DNA of 64,000 nucleotides from Madurella fahalii. Lineage: Eukaryota > Ascomycota > Sordariomycetes > Sordariales. The stretch lies in contig CM056874.1 of assembly GCA_029876055.1 (NCBI GenBank), positions 4,836,001 through 4,900,000 on the forward strand. The letters run 5' to 3'. Position numbers and translations under genes: made by a program. Below, piece after piece: positions 30,333 through 41,757 of this stretch. The notes below the pieces were generated by a model that was given only the letters and a program-made list of their open reading frames with translations, was not told where the DNA came from and ran no database searches. Every line of letters begins with the position of its first letter. Position 1 is the stretch's first letter.

Positions 30333-32809
30333 CTAGTTGGTGCGTTCCAGGAGAGATTTGGCCAACCTGGCCGCGTCCTCGGGGCTTATGCCGTCCCCGA
30401 AGCCGTCTCTTAGCTCCCCATCGACCAGGTATGTATCATACCGAGCTGCCCCACTGAGCCGCTGTGTCAGCTCGGAAAAATCAACCATTATTGTCAACAG
30501 CAACGTGAATGTCTGGAAATCGCGAGGGATTGTTTCAAGAGGCAGTTGCTCTGTCTTCAGCCGCCTGGGCTTCTTTTGCGGGTTCTCCGCCATGAAACAT
30601 TGTTGCCTGGCGAGTTGTTCCCTCGGATCTTGGGTTGAGAGATTGTGTCGGGATCCCATTTCATTTTGCCTGTCCTTATGGTAAACGCCTCCATCTACTT
30701 CAACCGTATTGGCCATGTCACGCAATGTAGACTTGCGAGGGCCTGGTTCCTGTAAGCGGCTTTCCCGAGGACTGGTACCCGTGGCAGAGGCGTTTGCCGT
30801 CACATTATCCACAATATTGGCGCCGGGAAGATGCGATGCTGTCGAAGATCCTTCATTCTGTCTGAGTCTAAAGAGGTTAGGAAACTTCCATTGATTTCCT
30901 GGATCCACGGGACTAAGGTGCCATTGCCGTCGATTGCCCCTGTTGAACGAGATCCTGGCCTGGACCAGTCGGCCTGTGGGCTGCAGTGGTCGGCATTGAG
31001 CGCTATCCCTGGGGAAGACCTCGTCGAAGCTATGCCCATGAGGCGACGAGGATGGCGGGCTTCGGGGCCCCCGGTGGGCGCGAAGCCCGCCCTGTCTTCT
31101 TGACCGTGTAGCAAAAGTCGTTGTTTTCGGAAGTTGTGTGTATTCAAAGATATCCTGCTCAGTGTCTCCCAATGAGGAGGGCTGTAGGATTCGATGATCG
31201 AGGCGTTCTGTCGGGCATGTTTGCTGCCTAGACGGCAGCGGCCCTTCGTCAGACGCCGTAACGGCGGTATCACAAGGCCGGGATTCAGCCTCTCGGTGAC
31301 ATTCCTGGATAGACCCGCTTGGGAGCGGTTCGTGCCGCTGGTGTTGACGGGCCAGCTTGGCAATAGACCATGGATTCAGGCCCTCCTTTGATCGCTGTCT
31401 ATCATCATCTTTATCTGCTTTAGTATTGGAGGCCGTGGGCGTATTCTCATTCGTTCCCTGTTGGTTGGCTTGTTGTGGGGGGTGCTCAATGTCATTTTCA
31501 TCATCACTTAGACCGTCAAGTCCAGTGGACATGTCAACTCGCCATGGGGAGGCAATAGCCTTTGGATTTCAGCAGTGTCCGGTCGTGAATGTCCATGGAG
31601 TCTTACCTGAGTGGCTTCCGGATATTGGGGAGACGCGCCGTTGGGCGTATCAGCATCCATCGCGGTCGTAGGTTCCAAAGGCAATTTGGCTGGCGCCTGA
31701 TCCTCCGGCGCCGAGTATATGCCTGAGAGAAACGAGCGGAACCGGTCAAATATATATTGTTCCTCCCGGAAGACAACATCGTCCTTTGACGTCTCTACGT
31801 TCACATCGTAGTAACCTAATGGACATCGGACATTCAAACTGATAAACGGGTCCTTAGGCAAGTCTGTTGAGTGAGCGTGGGCGGAATGATCTCCAAGACA
31901 CTCCTTGAAGATGACGTAGAGTTTCTTCGCCGTCCCTCGAGCTGGCGAAAGGGGTCGAGAATCCACAGAAATGAAGGCACTTTTTCCAATTTTCCGGGGG
32001 TCGGCCGCTCGTCTTGGTAAAAGTGCCTCAAAAACCGGGCATGTCTCCTCGTCGGAGACATCCAGACCGCTCCAGGTGTTGGAGGGGCCTGTTCGGTGGT
32101 CCTTGCTCGAGTATACTTCGAAGATGCATTGGGATGCAAGTTCTGTGCTGAAGAGTTGCATGGCTGCCTCCTTTACACCGCCGTTCGCTGCGGGAACGTA
32201 TGACCACGAGAGATTAGGGGTTTTGAGGACCGTGAATCTCAGCCTAATCCAATGCCTCGCAAGCGCATACGCCTGCAGAAGCTCCTTCATCCGGGCAAGA
32301 TATTTTGGTGCTTCCTTGATGGAGACCTGTCGTCTGACAGGAAGATTAGAGAATAAACCAGTAGCACAGACGGTGGTGCCGACTGGGGCGGATGCGTGTC
32401 GTTGTGAGCCGATACCTCCTCCTTTGGCGAGGGTTATCACGGTCGCTACCTGTTCGGCCGACGCTCTTGTGGTCAGTGATATGTCCGCTAAATCATTGGC
32501 ACTCGCCAGCGCAGCGCCACGGAATCCCAGCGTCCTTCCCCCCAGCTTTTCAAGCTCGCCAAACGACCGGAGTTTGCTAGTGTGACCCGGGCGACCGAGG
32601 GAGTCGAAGTCATCCTGCTGGATCCCATGGCCGTTGTCTCTGACCTCGATCCTATCAATTGCGTTAAGAGAGACCAGAACATCTATAGAGGTGGCACCCG
32701 AGTCAATAGCGTTGTCCAGGAGCTCCTTGAGTAAGACAACGGGGTTGGTGATGACAAGAGTTGAGCCCAGCTGGCGAACTGTGCCTTCGGGCAGGGCTGA
32801 GATTGGCAT
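30333..32809 (-). CDS. MutL homologue, MLH2/PMS1-like
   Basis: Two exons, 32809..31607 and 31559..30333, encode 809 aa. The 47-nt intron has a GTAAGA donor, an AAAG acceptor and phase 0. The N-terminal GHKL ATPase covers about residues 1-330: motif I LLKELLDNAIDSGATSIDV, motif II DNGHGI, motif III LGFRGAALAS, and the PVRRQ switch near residue 155. MutL motif III is usually GFRGEAL; here the Glu is Ala. A transducer domain follows. The rest is a long, low-complexity linker (SLGDTEQ, NPWSIAKLARQH) ending in a short conserved tail (LPLETIPRDFQTF, SLLERTN). The endonuclease motifs (DQHA, CPHGRP) of MLH3/PMS1 are absent. That fits the non-nucleolytic MLH2 class, which partners MLH1 and limits gene-conversion tract length. 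The family is called MLH2 in yeast and PMS1 in animals. Confidence 0.85.
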
Positions 32810-33738
32810 TCTGAGCCTGAACTGTGCCGTTCGGAAATGAATACAAATAAGTAGAATAGGGTGTGTTGAGGAAACTACTGTCTAAAATACCGTGAGGTTG
32901 GTGCAGAATTCGTCTCGAGAACGGGCAGCGGAGTCGTGGTCTTGTCGAGTTTTCAAGGCCGTATCTGTTGAGGTTGGGCTCGTATGTTTAGATTCGGACA
33001 TGACGAAGCAGAAATCTAGAAGCTATCATGACAACGCTTTCTGTATTTTCCTTGCAGGTGGGGTGTATCGGGAGAGAGGGAAAGAGCCCATTGACAGCCC
33101 TGGAAACCGCTTGCCTTCGAAGGTAAGTGGGCTGCAGTACAGTACGTACCCGTCCGTAACCTCTTTCCTACACGAGAAAGAGATCATGTTCGTTTCCAGC
33201 ACCAGACGTTACTCGACTTTACCTTACCGATCAGCATCCCTAAAGCGCCAGCTTGGCTAACCCATCTCTTGTATAGAGCCACGGAGAGTAAACAGTGCTT
33301 CGGTCACGGGGTGTTGGGTGCCGCCTGGCAACGTTGCGTGTAGATGCCTCGACCATGTAAGTCGGGCGGTTTTGAAGTTGTATCTTCAGTTCTCACGCTA
33401 CCGGGGCCATCTTTCCTAGAGTTTGTAAGGTAGATGTTAGCAATTGTCTGTGTAACATCAGTATAAGAAGTCACTGGAGACACGGAACCTCAGCATTGAG
33501 AGTGCCTCGGCTTATTAAGCGTGCTTTTGCTTCCGGCAGTGGGGCCATGATCGGCCGCTACCCCTCCATGCCCCTCTTTCGTCACAGGTCCGGGTCCCTA
33601 GAGCAGGACGCAACCGAAAGACGCGACGAGACCTGGAATCTGAACCCACTCCTCGAAGCTTCCCTTCTCCGGCTACCCTGGCATACAAGCTCCCTTGGAT
33701 ACTCGTATAAAAGGCAGAGAAAAGAAAGATAAGGAAAG
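32810..33738. other. Divergent promoter region, MLH2-type / RIB4
   Basis: About 930 nt between divergent starts. A TATAAAAG sequence at 33706-33713 lies just 26 nt before the RIB4 ATG. That is closer than usual for a fungal TATA box, so its use is doubtful. No other gene recognised. Confidence 0.5.
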
Positions 33739-34521
33739 ATGGTGCACACCAAAGGCCCAGCCCCGCAGGTCCACGACGGAAGCGCCCTGCGCATCGGCAT
33801 CATCCACGCGCGCTGGAACGACACCATCATTGACCCCTTGCTTGCCGGCACAAAGGCCAAGCTTCTAGAATGCGGCGTGAAGGAGTCGAATATCGTGGTG
33901 CAGACGGTTCCCGGCTCGTGGGAGCTACCAATCGCCGTCCAGCGGTGCGCCTCTCCTCCCCCTCCCCGTCCTCCTCCCTGATGACGACGATCCTCCCCCA
34001 TCCCCTATCCGCGATCCCCATTCCACACACCCACGCACCCTACATGCGTACTTCGTACATAGTTGGCTGCTGCCCCACTGACACACACCTCCAACGTATT
34101 GGACCTGAACCGAAACAGCCTCTACGCAGCCTCCCAAGTTCAATCCTCCTCGGCCGGCAGCGGCAGCTCAGCAGGCGACCTACTAGGCAGCTCGACAGCC
34201 GACCTGACAGCCTTTCCGGCGGCTTCCACGGCAGCGTCGACGGGCCCGTTCGACGCCCTCATCGCCATCGGGGTGCTGATCAAGGGGGAAACGATGCACT
34301 TTGAGTACATAGCCGAGAGCGTCTCGCACGGCCTGATGCGCGTGTCACTAGATACCGGCGTGCCCGTCATCTTTGGCGTCCTCACCGTCTTGGATGACGC
34401 GCAGGCAAAGGCTAGAGCGGGCATCATACCGGGGAGCCACAACCACGGGGAGGACTGGGGTCTCGCAGCCGTCGAGATGGGCGTGAAAAGGAAGGCCTGG
34501 GCGACCGGCACGATTGAATAG
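33739..34521 (+). CDS. rib4: 6,7-Dimethyl-8-ribityllumazine synthase
   Basis: Two exons, 33739..33944 and 34119..34521, encode 202 aa. The 174-nt intron is phase 2 and joins AVQR to LYAAS. The enzyme condenses 3,4-dihydroxy-2-butanone 4-phosphate with the ribityl-aminouracil to give lumazine, the penultimate step of riboflavin synthesis. Visible features: the substrate-binding start LRIGIIHARWNDTII, VPGSWELP, the IGVLIKGETMHFEYI segment with the catalytic His, VPVIFGVLTV, and a C-terminal HNHGEDWGLAAVEM. A Ser/Gly/Ala-rich insertion of about 35 residues (after VQSSSAGSGSSAGDLL) is inserted after the first helix, as in other filamentous fungi. The protein is cytosolic and forms pentamers or icosahedra depending on species; which applies here cannot be told. 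Yeast Rib4 is the named relative. Confidence 0.95.
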
Positions 34522-34868
34522 AGCGAGCGGACCTTGTATTTGTATTGTCAGTTTCGCGCAAGTGGGAACAGTCGGATGCAGGGATAATCGCTTTTCGATA
34601 TTTCGTATTACTAGATTAGCGCTGCATCTAGGTGCTATGTCTATTGCCACGATCCTCGCAGACCTCCACACACATTCCAAACCTACTCATCCATCCCCTT
34701 ATACACACCTGATACACCTCCCCAATTAACCACAAGCGTCAAATGAATATACACAATGCGGCGACTTGCTCTGATTCATCCAACACATGCACTCCCCAGA
34801 CCGAGGTACTCTCCGACACCCAACCCCTCTCGCGTCGCAGCGATGCTCGAGTTGCGACATCGACCTCC
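34522..34868. other. Convergent intergenic, RIB4 / unknown 903-aa gene
   Basis: About 350 nt, both genes terminate here. Nothing recognisable besides an AC/CA-rich stretch around 34670-34730. Confidence 0.5.
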
Positions 34869-37666
34869 TCAGCTGATAAACGCTCCAAGATCGCTGCTAA
34901 TGGACTGCTTGCTCCGCCACATCGACTTCTTCTTCTCGCGCTTCGCCTTCATGGCTTCCCAGCCCTCCTCGTCATCGTCGTCCGAGGCGCTGCCGGACTG
35001 CGTCACCGAGATGCTCGGCTGCTGAATGGCTCCGGACATGGTTGAAGACTTCCTCATATGACCGGGTAGAGCAGGCTGCGCCGCCGGGACGTGTGAGACG
35101 GGGCGGTACCGACCCGGCAGACCGATGTTGCTGCGTTCAGAGGGAGCAATCGAAGGGGCGTAGCCAGCGCCGCCCTGGATGCGGATCGAGGGCGCATAAC
35201 CTCCTGGCTTAGGCGGTTGAATCCACGATGCCGAGCTGGGTTGGACCATGCTCATAGTGCGCATCTGCGTCTCGCCTCGGCCAAATGGCAAATCCAGCAT
35301 CGAATCGTTGCCGACGAACGAGTGCCGCATCTCGGGAGCAGCTGTACCGGGCATCATCCCCGTGCCAGGCATTCCGCCCATTGCGCTCGTATTGCCGAGC
35401 GAGGACGATGACATGTGCCCGCTGCTGTTCTGGTTGGCCATCATCTGCATGAATTGCATCTGCATCTGCATGAACTGCTGCATCTGTTGCGTCATCTGTA
35501 TCTGTGCTTGGTCGCCGGCCGAGAGCGTTGGCGGGTTTTGATACATCATGTGCGGCGGGATGCCAGCGATAGGATCGAAGTTAGCTGCAACGGACATCCG
35601 GTTTTGGCCATCCAGATGCGGACTGCCTCGCCTCAGCGCGCGGCTACGCTCCTCGTTGGCAATGACTCCGATCAGCCCCCCTGGGGGTACCGGTGCGCCA
35701 GGTTGCCCGGGCGCACCGGCGCCGCCGCCCAGTGAGAAGCTCTCGCGGACAGAATTGCGAACAAGGCCGGCACCGACAAAAGGGTCTTGGGGTAAATTTC
35801 TCGCAAATGCGGGAAGACGGGCATTTCCTGTCGCCGGCATCTCGCCAATGGTCGACACGGGCCGTTGATAGCTCGGCTGCTGGGAGCCGCGGAGGTTGGG
35901 ATTCGACATCATGGTGCTCAGACGGGTTGGCGGGCGGTTCTTGTTTGGGAAACCGTGTGCCGCGAGGATGGCCAACGGAATCTCCTCATCCTCGTCCGAA
36001 TTCTCGGATGTGTTGGCAGCCCCCGGCCCAGCCATGGTAGCCGTATCTGGCAGATTCGGGGTGCTGAAGGATATCTGCAGGCTCGATCTCGGCGAATGCG
36101 TGTTCCCGGACTCCCCAGTCACCTTCATCATCTGTTGTCGGTACACAGCCATGTGGGCCTCCTGCTTCCGTCTTTGCTTTGCCTGCTGCTTGGCCTTTTC
36201 CAGATCATCCTCGTCATCCTCGTAGTTGTCGTCATCATCCTGGTCCCCATCGGGCTTGTCGCTGGCCGCACCGGCCTCACGCTCTCTGTCCTGCCGTTCC
36301 TTGTCTTTCCGATACTTTTCGAATTCAGCCGGGGTCATCACCTTGTGGCTTGATGGAGGGCTATCATTCTTTCGAGTAGTATAGCGGCCGGAGTACTTGG
36401 ACGAGTATGTGCGGCCTGTGTCAAACAGACTATCATTGTCCCCGTCCAGAGCGTTCTCGTTCCTTCGATACCTAGACCCCGAAGGCGAACCCGCCGGCAT
36501 CGTTGAGCCGGTCCCGGTGATGAATCCGGTTACAGCGGACAGCGAGTCTTTCAGAAGCCTAGCTTCCTCATCCTCTGCCTCCTCTTGCTCAGTGTTCGGC
36601 ATTGGGGGCGAGAGCAAAGGTCTCTTCGGCCCTACTTCGGGTGACGTGACTGGCCTCCTTTCGATGGAAGGCGATGCGTGGCGGGGAACGGGCGGAGGCA
36701 CAAACTCTCTGGAAGGGGGCGAAAGCGAGGGGCTGGCCGGTGCAATGAGCTGGTCATTAGAGTGCTGGCTGCTCCATGAATGCGCTGGAGGCTCTATCTT
36801 GGTCGTGGTATCGATCTGAATCGGAGCGGGTTGGCTGACTCGGGGTCCCGTGAGAGACCGAGGGGCTGGGGCCTGGCGCGCGTACTGATCGTTTTTCAGT
36901 GTGGCTACACTGGCCCGCTTATCGTTTCCAAGCATTAACTTGCCAAAATCGCCCCCCAAATCCAAGTCGAAGTCACCATCAACCCTAGGGGGTGTCACTG
37001 TCGTCGAGGTCGAGGTGGTTGTGGCTCTAGATCGGCCGTTCGCGGGCGTTTGCGCCTCTGTGACGGCGGGGCTGGACGGTGGCGACTCGTTTATCACGGG
37101 CGGCTGAGGTAAATGCTTCTTTTGCCCGCCAAACGAAAACGTACGGCCGGCAGCTTTCAAAAACCCGGTCGAGGATGATTTCGGAATCGGAGGAACTGGG
37201 ATATCCGTGGGAGGCTTTCTTTGTGCGTTGCGCCAGTCCTCTTGTATTCCCGTGTCAGCAGAGGATGGGGCTGTCGAGGCATTGCTGTGGCGTGACGAGT
37301 TATCGGTTGAAGTAGTCTTGGTTGTATTCGAAGAGCCACTCCCTCTGCAGACCGTTAGCAAGGCGACTAGGCAAGCGGACATAGAGAGTGGGCCGGCACG
37401 TCCATATCCGGAACGCAGCATGGTACGTACCGGTTGGGTTTGAGATCGGCAAAGATGTTGTCTTCAGCAGTGACATCGGACCGAGTCGGCCTGTGAAGGG
37501 CACGGGTCGTTGTCGTTGTCGCCAGTTTCACGCCGCCGTCGAACGCCTTGGAACCAAGCACCTCGGATCGGTCTAAAACCCGAAAAGACGGTCCCGTCGC
37601 CGCGGCATTGTCAATAGCGTCAGCAGTTGACTTCCGCCTGGTGAACGCGACCGAGAATCTAGGCAT
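34869..37666 (-). CDS. Large disordered protein with coiled-coil, unrecognised
   Basis: Two exons, 37666..37431 and 37344..34869, encode 903 aa. The 86-nt intron has a GTACGT donor, a CTAACG branch site and a CTGCAG acceptor, phase 2. No catalytic domain is visible. Order: a short conserved start (MPRFSVAFTRRKSTADAIDN); a Ser/Thr/Pro-rich region; an acidic-basic helix (TPAEFEKYRKDKERQDRERE, then DLEKAKQQAKQRRKQEAHMA, VYRQQMMKVTGE) that looks like a coiled coil near residues 390-460; a motif IPLAILAAHGFPNKNRPPTR near 500; a Met/Gln-rich repeat (QQMQQFMQMQMQFMQMM) near 690; and a C terminus DDDDEEGWEAMKAKREKKKS ending SDLGAFIS. The conserved islands in disordered sequence suggest a scaffold or cortical protein of ascomycetes. 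I do not recognise it and assign no function. Confidence 0.75.
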
Positions 37667-40600
37667 AGGACTGTGCGCCGGGCGGTTCGAGGAGGGCGAT
37701 GGATGCGCGGAGACCCGCGGGGGCGACCGTTTGGCCGAGCCGGTGGTGTCTTGGCGTGTCGGGCTGGCCAGAGCCTGTCGTAAGACGAGGCAGCAACCAG
37801 AGCGCGGTTTTGGAGGGCGGGTTTAGAAAAAAAACCTATTGCCTGCTTATTTTTCTTCTTCCCTGGTGGGAGCCCGGCTTAGCGCTGGTGGAGAGAGTGT
37901 TCTGGTCGACTGCATGATGGCGAGATGAGAAGTCAGCCCCAATGATCGCCAAAGTGGAGATAGGCCCGTTAGGACCCGCAAGCCTGCGCTGCCAGCGTAA
38001 CCGAAGACTGACGCGGAAAGAAAAAAAGGGGTAGCTAGAACTGTTGACCGACTGAACGGTTGTCCTGTCGAGCCGTTCTTCGCAGCCGAAGGTAAAGTGA
38101 CTTGAGGTTGGGGCATCTTATTGGAGAAAGGGGCAAATGCTGATCCGATGCGGGAAGGGCTCCAGGGCGGAAAGGGTTTCCACTTACAAGACCAGGAAGC
38201 GGCCAGAAGTGTACGGGAAGCTCGTCGAGGGATTAGGACTACGTAGACGATAGACGGCTAGCCCTTTGTAGGTATATAAAGGAGATGCGCTGTCGACGGA
38301 CCGTGGTAGGTAAACACAAAGTGAGGGATTGTAGTGAAAAAGAGGTGAAGAAACCACACGCTATGAACGATCCGGGGCCAGATGAAATGTAGCTGAAGAG
38401 ACAGTCGCAGATTAGGGCATCAACAAAACCAACAAAACCGGAATAGCGGGCGAGAGCAAAAGAGGAAAGGCCGTCGTTCGAGGTATAAAAATGATTAGCA
38501 CCACGGGAGCTGTAGTGCTCTAGGACGTCCTTGAGGGAGAAAGCCGAGATAGGAGGACCAGCAACGAGGACGACGGCACAAGATGGGGAATTAGGAGAAA
38601 GAGGCGGTTGGCAGAATTATTTTTATTTCCCTAGCCCAGCAATAAACTACTAAATGGAAAGTGGGGAGCAGCAGATGGCGCTACCAAATGGGTGCCACTG
38701 TGCCAGGCCATGGCCGCAATAGTGCCCTCTCGTTGGAGCGCTCCCCCCTGCCCAACCGGGCTTCCCTTCCCCCCTTGTCGACCCAGCTGCCCACCACCGC
38801 CGGCGGCTGCCCGGGACCAAGAAGCGGGCACAGCAAAGCCACGACAACCAAAACGGGGTTCAGTACGGCGCCACCGCAACGAGACATGCATGCCTCTCGA
38901 GGAATGTGTCGGCGTGCCGTAGGCCCCGCTGCTCCATTTGTCTGTGATTCTGCGAGGTGCGGCGAAGGGGGTAAAAAAAAAGAGAAATAAAATAAAATAA
39001 AAAAACGAGGTCTTACAGTATGCGAACCAGACACACGCCCAGCCGCCGACCTAAGCGGCGCACTGGATCTCCAACTCAGGGATCGCCGGGAGCATGCGGG
39101 CCCCCTTGGACGACGCGTGCAGTTGCTGTTCTGCATGCCTGGCAGGACTCCAAACCGCAGCAATGTTCCGCATGCGAGCTCATACTGTACTGTACCTGTC
39201 TGAGGACATTAGCAGCAAGTTTCACAGAAGCCAGCCGAGCTCTGCGCAAGGATCTCGTTTCTCGAGGAGCCGATCCTTCAATGTTTTAATAAACGGCGCT
39301 TTCATCGGGCGTGCTACCAACGACGGCCAGAAGTGGCCCCACGTTCCTCTGCTGAGGGCCGCGGGCCCAGATCGGGAAGATTCCCAGGCTTGTCTGCTGA
39401 TCCCACCCCACTACCAGGACAAGACGCGGCCTCTTTCCCAGTCTGGCTACACAGTGTTTAGTTTCTTTCGTACAATACCGCAACCCGGTTCAGCCAAGCA
39501 AGGGTTGGGATCTTGGAGAGTAGTTATTCGTATTTGCTGAATGTTGCCAGCAGAGTATCCCAACCACCAAACCTTGGGTCTGGCCATTGCCTTGCTTTGC
39601 CGCTCGTCATCCTTGGCTCCTGCTTCACAAGGTCGCGTTCTGTGTCGGAAACCTGACTTGAAGGAGGAACAGAACAAGCCGTGCCGCCTGCATGCTAGAC
39701 AATCCATTGTCACCCCATTGCGCGGTGACATGGGTGTGGTCGGCTTTTTTATGATCTGTATTTTACCGCCCATGATAGAAGTCGGAAGAACCACGCTTCG
39801 GATGGCTTCGAGGGCTTGCGTTCTGCACTGCAGATTGCGGATTTGGATGCTCTCGGGCACAGTACGTAGGACGGGGCCTGCACACGGCCGCCGGCGGTAA
39901 GGCGTTGATCGTCTCTTTTGGAAGAGATGACGTGTACGACAAGATGTTTAGGAGGCACGCCATCACAAGTTGAAATGTTGTATGTATGTACCATGCAGAG
40001 CAACAGAGTCGATAGCGTAGACTTGGACGGCGCAGAGCATTAGCGTGGAAGCAAGCTGCCTTGACGCCGTCCGGGCCGTCCAAAGCGCTGGTGCTTTACT
40101 GCAGCATACGTAAATGGGGCATTATTCTGCGGTAGACCTGAGCTATTTCGATTCTGCTACCTAGTCAGCAATTCAGCAAGCCACATCGGCTCCGGCTTAG
40201 GTGGCCGCTCGGATAAGACCGAGTCCGATCGATGGCGTTAAAGCCTGTCTCATAGCAGTCTAGAGAAATCCGTACATGATGATTAGTCGAGCCTCCACTA
40301 AATAGGCGTTCGGTGTTGGCAGCTACATAGTAGAACGAGCCATTGGGAGCTCTTCCTCGGTGATGCACTACGTACTGGAGCGCTGCGTATGGATGGTGTT
40401 GACAGTTATGTTTTGAGCTGATTGGGTCCGGACCTCGCGTCGGGGGTTTTGCACTCGTCGCACGCCGAGCCCTGTCAGGAAAGGTCGACATCACACAGCC
40501 ACGATCACGACCCGAGACCGACCTGACAGCGGATCTTTAAGCTCAGAGGCCAACTGGTCAGGGTGCACTCCTTCGGTGCTGAGCGACGCCCATATTACGA

Positions 40601-41757
40601 AAGCCAGTAGGGCAAACTTTGCGAAATCTCGTCCTTGCTTCCAACACGGGTAGGTCAAGATGCAAGGGTTACAGGGCTGTAATCAAGGTAACTGCCCCTG
40701 ACTCTACTCGCAGTAGGCTTACCGCAGTACGGAGTACGGAGCAATGTAGTGTAACCCGGGTAGTAGCATCATCAGGAGAGGGGACGCCGGTGATCTCGAA
40801 GGTCGAGTTTCATACTTCGCCAATCCGTCGACGAGGTTGGCACGCCAATTACGGTACCCTGGGTACCTAGCCAAGCGCATCCCCGGACGTGTAGGGCGCC
40901 CGCCCCCCCATTCCCGCTATGGATGACATCAATCCGCAGGCTTCGGCGCGGCAGCCCATCTGTCTCTTGGAGCGGATCGGCTGAGGAATGCTTGATGAGA
41001 TCCCGGTCCAGCCCGCTCTCGGACTTGCCTACCGCACGTGCCAATCGGGCTGTTTTTCATTTAATTATTTTGCGCTCCTGGCTTGAAGCTCAGGCCGCCG
41101 AGGGGTGCTTCCGCCTTCATCTCTTGATCTTTCTAGACCCGGCATCCGGCCTACCCCTGCGGCCGACAGCGGAAACATGGCAAAAAGGAAAAAAATCGGC
41201 AGTGCTGTTTCAACGTTTCCACGCTCTGCTGTTTCAACCACCAAGAAGGGCGCTGTACAGTACCATGCCGTAAGGGGTGCCGCGTTGCAGGTAGCAGGCA
41301 AAGCCTTGGAGAGTGTCAAAGCGGAGCTCTGCGGGTTCGCCACCCTGGCTGAGAACCTCAAAAGAGGTCGCAAAGAGAGAGCAATGCCGTGGAAACAGGG
41401 GCTGCGCTATGTCGCACCTTTGACCTACCGCTGACTCGACTAAACCAACGGTAGCAATCGCTGCTGGACCCGGTGCCGATATAAAATCGAACAAGGCGGG
41501 TGAAGAGGTCGACTTGTAATCATCATACCCGCCGCCGCCGTCGCTTTTTTGAGAGACTCAAGTAACGGGTCAGCTGTCTGAAAGTGAGCTGTTGTGTGCG
41601 GTAGGTCGGCATCTAAGTGCTACCTCGTTGTCGGGGCGCCATTGACGATTGCGTCGGCACTCATCTTGACGCGACCGGACCATCAGAGTAGAATTCCCCT
41701 TGCCTGTCACTTATCTCGCAATTCCAGCCGCGGAGCGAAGGGTTTTTCGAAAACACC
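37667..41757. other. Four-kilobase gap without confident genes
   Basis: The longest gene-free stretch here. Its left end must hold the promoter of the 37666 gene, its right end that of the transporter. It has scattered frames of up to 160 codons on both strands without recognisable content, A-rich runs near 38970-39004, and TATATAAAGG at 38273-38282 and TATAAAAAT near 38484. Neither TATA-like site precedes an open frame. The repeated motif TACGGAGTACGGAG is at 40727-40740. I found no tRNA-like structure by eye and no transposon ends. Confidence 0.45.

Noticed and set aside
33706..33713. TATAAAAG as the RIB4 TATA box
   Set aside because: Only 26 nt before the ATG, so transcription would start at or after the start codon.
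38661..39163. Frames of 100-160 codons in the 4-kb gap
   Set aside because: Several overlap on opposite strands over biased, Pro/Gly-rich sequence; no motif.
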